64,000 nucleotides of DNA from assembly GCA_002007465.1 (NCBI GenBank), contig LNAC01000102.1, positions 797,703-861,702 on the forward strand, given 5' to 3'. The DNA comes from Ailurus styani (Eukaryota > Chordata > Mammalia > Carnivora > Ailuridae). The position numbers and the translations under genes are program-made. This document shows, in pieces, positions 58,525 through 64,000 of this stretch (position 1 is the stretch's first letter; every line of letters begins with the position of its first letter). The notes beneath the pieces were generated by a model. The model saw only the letters and a list, made by a program, of their open reading frames with translations. It was not told where the DNA came from and searched no databases.

Positions 58525-58960
58525 TTCGTTCTCTGCGTGGAGTGCCTAGTGGACTGAGCTCTTTCCAGCCCCTCCTTACTGCGTGATTATCGCTTCCACG
58601 CTCAGGTGGTTGGAGGGGAGAGGCTGGGGAGACGCCGTGACACGGGGTAGCGAGGATCCCGGCGAGACCGAGAGAAAGAAAACTAGGCTAGAGGGTTTGG
58701 TTCAGAGTCCAAGCTTGGGTTCTGTGTTGTGGTTTACTGATTCGGAGCATCCCCACCCAGGAACGCCAACAGACGGGATCGAGCCTCCGACACCTGCGGT
58801 CTTGAGGCCGCTAGCGCGCGGGGCCAGCCCTAACCTGCGGCCCGCGGGTGGGCAGGGTGGGGCGGGCGGGGCTCTCAGCAGGTGGCCGTGGTGGGGGCGG
58901 TGGGGCTGGGCGCTCTTCTGGGTTCCCAGCGGCTCTGGAGGTGGCAGAAAGGTGATTCTT

Positions 58961-59770
58961 CTAGTTAAATGAGACGTCTTCTTCTTTTGCAGACACTGCA
59001 AATTAGAAGCCAGCTGAGAGCGCAACCGGTATTTTATTTTTCTTAGCAAAACTGTAATTGTAGTAGAAAAAATAAATACCAAGCGAAATTCGAATCCTTC
59101 TATCAACATTAGGCATCAGGACCCCACCCGCCCCACCCCCTACTCTACACAATGGCTTCGTCTCTGTGCTCCTAATATTTACAACGGAGCCAAATCTGTG
59201 CCTTTTTCAGACCCGATGCACATTCCAAGCGCAGTCTCCCAGGAGGATGCTGTTAAATAAAAAGCTTTTATGTAGTTGCTAATAGTTTAGGAATAGTTAT
59301 TGAGTAAGAGTTTTCTGTTTCACAAAAGCCCAAGCCTCTCACAGTTTGGTGGAAATGAACCAGTTTTCTCTGCAGTTACTGTAGTTACTTTCTGCCTTTC
59401 AGCAGGGGAGTGTAGCAGAGTTCTGGGAACAATGTTAATTAATAGTTCTAGAAAGAAAGAAATTAGATAATGATGTCTCTAGCTCTTTGGCAAATTTCCT
59501 GCACAGATACTAACCATTTTTGAGCATTTGCTTTTTAGAGAAATTTTTAATATTTCAAGTTTATGACCTTTTCTATTATCTTACATCATTTCTGTAGTAT
59601 TCCTTTTTAATTTAGTATGTTAACAGAAGATTCCATCCTAATGTGACTTTATTTCTTCTTATAAACAATAACTAAATATAACTTTTGCTGTAATCAATAT
59701 CTCTCTGCATAGGCATGTTAATTTGGCTACCATACATGTGGAAATGAATATTTATAAAATTTAAAATAAT
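58961..59770. other. upstream intergenic segment
   Basis: AT-rich. TCTTCTTCTTTTGCAG at 58976-58991 looks like a plus-strand splice acceptor, but no exon can be supported. No repeat named. Confidence 0.35.
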
Positions 59771-59771
59771 T

Positions 59772-60003
59772 TCTTTTTTAAATTTAATTTTATTTTTTCA
59801 GTGTTCCAAGAGTTATTGTTTATGTACCACACCCAGTGCTCCATGCACTACGTGCTCTCCTTAATACCCACCACCAGGCTCACCCAACCCCCCCACCTCC
59901 CTCCCCTCCATAACCCTCAGTTTGTTTCTCAGAGTCCACAGTCTCTCATAGTTCGTCTCCCTCTCCCATTTTCCCCAGTTCACTTATGTTTCCTATATAA
60001 CTG
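59772..60003 (-). mobile_element. carnivoran L1 3' end, 5'-truncated
   Basis: Reverse of a young carnivoran L1 3' UTR: CCACACCCAGTGCTCCATGC, TTAATACCCACCACCAGGCT, CACCCAACCCCCCCACCTCC and CAGTTTGTTTCTCAGAGTCC. Little diverged from the text I know, so probably recent. Confidence 0.8.
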
Positions 60004-60009
60004 CCACTG

Positions 60010-60800
60010 TTAAAAGTCAACATTTTCTTCGGTTTGGAATTATTCAGCTGTGAAGTTATAGTTAAACTCAACAAATAGAAATGCAGAGCCTATTCTCTGA
60101 AAGGTACCAAAGTGGATGAAAAGTTGAATAAGTCATTTCCTCAGTCAGCAGAGTACCTATTGTCTACAAAACAAAAAGACAGGTACAGAAATAGCAACAG
60201 AACAAGACACACTGTACCAATAGATTGTTGTGTGGATATAAAGGAAAGGGTGGCTTTTTAGAAGAGACTTTGAAGATGGGTAGAATATCTGCTGGCAGAC
60301 AGGGGGAATGCATGGTGAGAATATGCAGTTTATGAGATCAGCAAGCAGTTGGTTGTGCTTCAGAAAGGGTTATGAGGGAACTAATAGGAACAATGGGGAA
60401 AATGTAGGTTTGAATGAATGCAGCAAGAGACTCTCCCCTGTTGTCTGCCTAGCTCCTTGTTCTTTTGTGAACTCTGTTCCTCAGCTCTGATCTAAGAGGT
60501 TGTAGGGATGGTGCACCAAAGTCTTGTTCATACAGCAAACCCAGAGCTCAGCCACAGCTAATTGGTCTAGGGCTGAACACTTGACCCAGGCTTCGCCAGG
60601 CGACATCCCTACCCTAAGGATTTGGAATTAGCACTGGGAAAGAAAGAGAGAGCTTAAGCTTTAACTTGTGACTTGGAAGCTGGAGCTTTTCAGAAGCCAT
60701 GTTTCAACATGAGAACCAAAGAAGTTGAGGAAACTAGTCAGTAGGAGAACAACAAAGCACACAAAATGGAGATGAGTTTCAGAAAATCCTGATAACATTT
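60010..60800. other. intergenic segment, no recognised element
   Basis: About 800 bp unassigned. Confidence 0.35.
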
Positions 60801-60806
60801 TTTGTT

Positions 60807-60975
60807 CAGGGGTCCCAAAACTATGACCTGTGGAGCAAATTGTGTGTTTTATGAATAAAGTTTTTATTGGAACACATTTCATTTTGTCTATGGCAGAGTG
60901 ACAGAAACCATGTGGCCTGCAAAACCTAATACATTTACTATTTGGCCCTTTACAGAAAAAGTTTGCCAATCCTTG
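60807..60975 (+). repeat. hAT-type nonautonomous DNA transposon relic (MER class)
   Basis: Opens CAGGGGTCCCAAAACTATG and closes AAAGTTTGCCAATCCTTG (inverted ends); interior AAAGTTTTTATTGGAACACA, ATTTGGCCCTTTACAG. Same family as 25463-25760. Confidence 0.8.
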
Positions 60976-61079
60976 TTTATGGCTCAACATGTTCTTCCAT
61001 CCATACTCTTAAGGCCTACATAGTATCCCTGTATCCATATCATAAATTCCTAATCTTAAGCCACCTCAAACAGGTTTCT

Positions 61080-61425
61080 GTTTTATACAATCACTGAGAA
61101 GTTTAAAGTGAATTTGTAAGCATTCCAAGGAAGAAAAGGATATGATCAGAGCTATACTTTAAGATCATTCTGGTAAGAGTTCTTTTTATTCCATGCTGGT
61201 GAAGAAGTTTATCTCTAGAACTTGTATGCAGGGCCAAGTGTTAGTAGTCCAGGAACCCACAACAGCTGGTGTGGAGTTGAGACCCAGAGTTAATAAACAA
61301 CATGGAAGAGTGAGTGAGAGTAGAAAGCAATCTGAGATATCAACTAGAGGTCCAAGAACAACACCACAGGGTATCATACCACAGAGAGGATTAGGTGCCC
61401 ATCTGACAAGTAAAGTCTGCAGATA
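61080..61425 (+). repeat. ancient unnamed interspersed repeat
   Basis: GATATGATCAGAGCTATACT and AAGATCATTCTGGTAAGAGT resemble the family at 6960-7830. Weak. Confidence 0.35.
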
Positions 61426-61559
61426 AAGAAAGCAGCCAAAACTTAAAAGACATAACTCAGAAAATTGAGTAGGTCAGTTGGCTTTAGGAAAGTTGCTCCT
61501 GCCTTACCTAAGACTTTAGCCCTTTTATAAGTCACGATAGACCATCTGGCTAGCATGGA

Positions 61560-62225
61560 TTTTTTTCTTTGCTTTATTGAGATATAATTGATATATAATG
61601 TGTAAATTACCTATTTCACCCATCCCCTCCACCCACCTCCTTTCTGGTAATCATTGGTTTGTTCACAGTAGTTAAGTGTCTGTTTCTTGGCCTATCTCTC
61701 TCTTTTTTTCTCCCCTTGCTCATTTGTTCTGTTTCTTAAATTACACACATGAGTGGAATCACATGGTATTTGTCTTTCTCTGACTGACTTATTTCACTTA
61801 GCGTTATATGCTCTAGCTCCATCTATGTTCTTACAAATAGCAAGATTTCACTCTTTTATGGCTGAATAATAATCCATTGTATGTATACACCACATCTTCT
61901 TTATCCATTCATCTATCAGTGGACACTTGGACTGCTTCCATAATTTGGCTATTGTAAATAATGATGCTATAAACATAGGGGTACACATGCCTTAGAATTA
62001 GTGTTTTTATATTTTGGGGGTAAATATCCAGTAACTCGATTACTGGGTCATATGGTAGTTCTACTTTTAACATTCTGAGTAACCTCCAGACTGTTTTCCA
62101 CAGTGGGTGCACCAGTTTTCATTCTCACCAGCAGTGCAAGATGGTTCCTTTTTCTCCACATCCTTGCCAGCACTTGTTATTTCTTGTGTTTTGGATTTTA
62201 GCCATCCTGACAGGTGTGAGTGAGC
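61560..62225 (-). mobile_element. L1 3' part, reverse orientation
   Basis: The plus strand reads L1 in reverse: TTTATTGAGATATAATTGAT, CTCTAGCTCCATCTATGTTC, TGGCTGAATAATAATCCATT, TTTATCCATTCATCTATCAG and CCACATCCTTGCCAGCACTT. Inactive: frames are broken and the 5' part is missing. Confidence 0.93.
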
Positions 62226-62390
62226 CACTATGATTTTGAAGTATAATGGGAAAAAATAAATTTTAAAATATTTGTAACTGTTGGAAAATATTAAAATACC
62301 TATGATTTTTATTGGTAACAAAGTCACAGATGTTTGCTGCTATTACAGTGGCTTGTTGCCTACATTCATAATTGAAGCAATTAGTAAATT

Positions 62391-62605
62391 TTTTTTAAAG
62401 ATTTATCTACTCGTTTTAGAGAAAGAGAGGGCACTCAGGCATGTGGCGGTGGAGGGGGCAGAGGAAGAGGGAGAAAGAATCTCAATCAGACTCCCCATTG
62501 AGCCCAGAGCTCAACACTGGGCTGGATGTCACCACCCTGAGATCATGACCTGAGCGGAAATCATGAGTCAGATGCCTAACTGACTGAGCCGGTCAGGCAC
62601 CTCGG
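62391..62605 (-). mobile_element. CAN-SINE, older copy, 12-bp duplication
   Basis: Reverse tail AAAGATTTATCTACTCGTTT and head complement GAGCCGGTCAGGCACC. The duplication AATTAGTAAATT is at 62379-62390 and 62606-62617. Diverged, so older than most. Confidence 0.94.
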
Positions 62606-62619
62606 AATTAGTAAATTTC

Positions 62620-63060
62620 TGTTAGAGTTTAATGAAAGTATAAATTTGTTCATTTTTTTTCTCATTCAAGGTCATGAACTCCCTGAATTCTATCCACAAG
62701 TCTCTTGGGTAGGGTGGGAGGGCAGCTGTGTCCAAGAACCCCAGTTTAGGAAACCATAGTCTGACTGTATCCAAATATGTAAAAGCCTATGAATTTGTCT
62801 AAAAAGAAAGTAAAGAAAGAAACAGGAAGGAGCCATGAAGAGTCCCTTGGAGAACTCTTCCACTTAAAAATTGGAAAGAGAACAAAGAATTAAAAGGAAT
62901 GAGAAACCATCAGAAAAAATACAAAACCAAAAGACTACAGTATCGCAGAACTCATGAGAAGAGTTCTTTCTAAGCTTTAGGAAGTAGAGAATAGCAAGAA
63001 CATTGCTCAGCCTAGAAGTCAGGAAAGATACTAAAAGAGAGGCTTGGAGTTTGTTAGTCG
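62620..63060. other. intergenic segment, no recognised element
   Basis: Unassigned; short ORFs only. Confidence 0.35.
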
Positions 63061-63074
63061 GGCAGGCTGTGTTC

Positions 63075-63215
63075 ATGTTCCAGCACTGCCACTTCATTTC
63101 ATGGACAAATTTTGCCACCTCTCTAAGCCTCCGTTTTCACATCGATAAAGTGAGTATAAATAATGACTCTCATTCAGGATTGTTATGAGTGTTAATTATG
63201 CTTAGGATAGTCTCC
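63075..63215 (+). repeat. MIR fragment
   Basis: GCCACCTCTCTAAGCCTCCG, TTTTCACATCGATAAAGTGA and ATTGTTATGAGTGTTAATTA follow the MIR 3' half. Confidence 0.75.
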
Positions 63216-64000
63216 AAATTATGCCTGAGGGTATCTGTTTGAAGGATAGTCCTGCTCCACCTGGCTACAGATGTTTGAACCATATCTGTGTACTTCCCTC
63301 AGTGGGACCTTCTGCAGCTTGAAAGCAATTTATGACATTTATGACCAGGCTTGAAAATACATGCCGGTCCTCTCTCAGGAATTCACAGTTGGAAAATGGA
63401 AAGACTAAGGCAATTAGCAGTAGGAGTATAAAGGAGGAGGGGGTGGGGGGGGTTGAGAAGCTTTGAGCAAATTAAGGAATGAGGGAACTGAAATGAAGAC
63501 TAAGAGGAATTTGATCTGTGACAGGAGAGTGGAGCCCCTGTGGACTGAAAAATAGAAACACTAACGAAGAGGCTGGCATCTGTCCTACGTTCAGTCTCAG
63601 TTTCCATGAATCCAGACGTGCCTCAGTTCCTGCCTTGGTTTACTGCTTAACCCTCCATCTTTTATCTTGGGCTCGTTTAAGTGGCGGTCTTTTCCTGACA
63701 CCTCTAAAATCCTGACTGGAACATCCATGTGACGGGTGGGTAGTGAATCACAGGCCCATAGGGGTCGTGAGGAAAGTCCAGGGGCACATGCAGACTGTAG
63801 CAAATGGGACCGCACCTCTCAAAAACTTTGGGTTTTTGTCTGATATATTCTGATATTTCAGATTTAAGTCTGTCGACTTAATTTTTTGAAAACTGAGTCA
63901 ACTAAGCCAAAACCTCTGGAACTCCTGCGTGATCCTGTGGTTATCCAAGTTTCTCCCTCCAGTGTAAATACAACTCTGAGCCTGGGGTTTGGAGCCCAAT
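63216..64000. other. intergenic segment to the right edge
   Basis: A G-rich run lies at 63437-63454. No gene or repeat recognised. Confidence 0.35.

Larger units (their letters stand above)
57880..58960. promoter_or_regulatory. SH3BGRL2: CpG-island promoter of SH3BGRL2
   Basis: A sharp rise in GC and CpG against the AT-rich surroundings. It spans coding exon 1, the probable 5' leader and at least 500 bp upstream. Features in transcript order include GGGCGG-type boxes (58858-58870), a purine-rich tract, a ZNF143/THAP11-type motif and a (GGC)7 run. No TATA box faces the gene. The transcription start cannot be placed from sequence alone; I expect it between about 58300 and 58500. Confidence 0.85.

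Noticed and set aside
58583..58972. 129-codon ORF as a new protein gene in the CpG island
   Set aside because: Long open frames are expected in GC-rich islands; no domain or codon signal is evident. Kept only as a hint of divergent transcription.

Overview
The window is nuclear DNA from a carnivoran mammal. About two dozen tRNA-derived CAN-SINE insertions, the SINE family confined to Carnivora, run through it with A-rich tails and, where I could check, target-site duplications. Many end in a CTGCCTACTTGTGATCTCT-type 3' body that I associate with mustelids; this placement (ferret, mink, otter, badger or kin) is inference. Ancient mammalian repeats (MIR, L2, MLT1-like LTRs, hAT-type MER elements, L1) fill much of the rest.

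The window holds one protein-coding gene, SH3BGRL2, on the minus strand and complete in its coding part. Exon 1 (58222-58266, 15 codons) lies in a CpG island. Exon 2 (19675-19860, 62 codons), exon 3 (5453-5533, 27 codons) and exon 4 (1153-1164, three codons plus stop) follow. All three introns (about 38.4, 14.1 and 4.3 kb) are phase 0 with GT-AG borders, and the product is 107 residues. The product is a small thioredoxin-fold protein without a CXXC motif, with a proline-rich PLPPQIF segment. The 3' UTR runs to the left edge with no canonical poly(A) signal in the 1152 nt visible.

Layout: 1-1164 terminal exon; 1165-5452 intron 3, with a 1.4 kb G-rich minisatellite (about 25 units of about 56 bp, most of it organised as a 167-bp three-unit higher-order repeat) and one SINE; 5534-19674 intron 2, with a three-layer L1/SINE/LTR nest and a HAL1/L1-ORF1-like stretch; 19861-58221 intron 1, with most SINEs, several LTR and DNA-transposon relics, a 545-bp assembly gap and a SINE-dense patch at 51.0-53.7 kb; 57880-58960 CpG-island promoter with a ZNF143/THAP11-type motif and a (GGC)7 run in the probable 5' leader; 58960-64000 upstream intergenic DNA with L1 fragments and one SINE.

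I found no novel gene system. The points most worth a second look are the higher-order minisatellite in intron 3, the promoter architecture, the unresolved gap beside an inverted SINE, and the nested and inverted SINE cluster.
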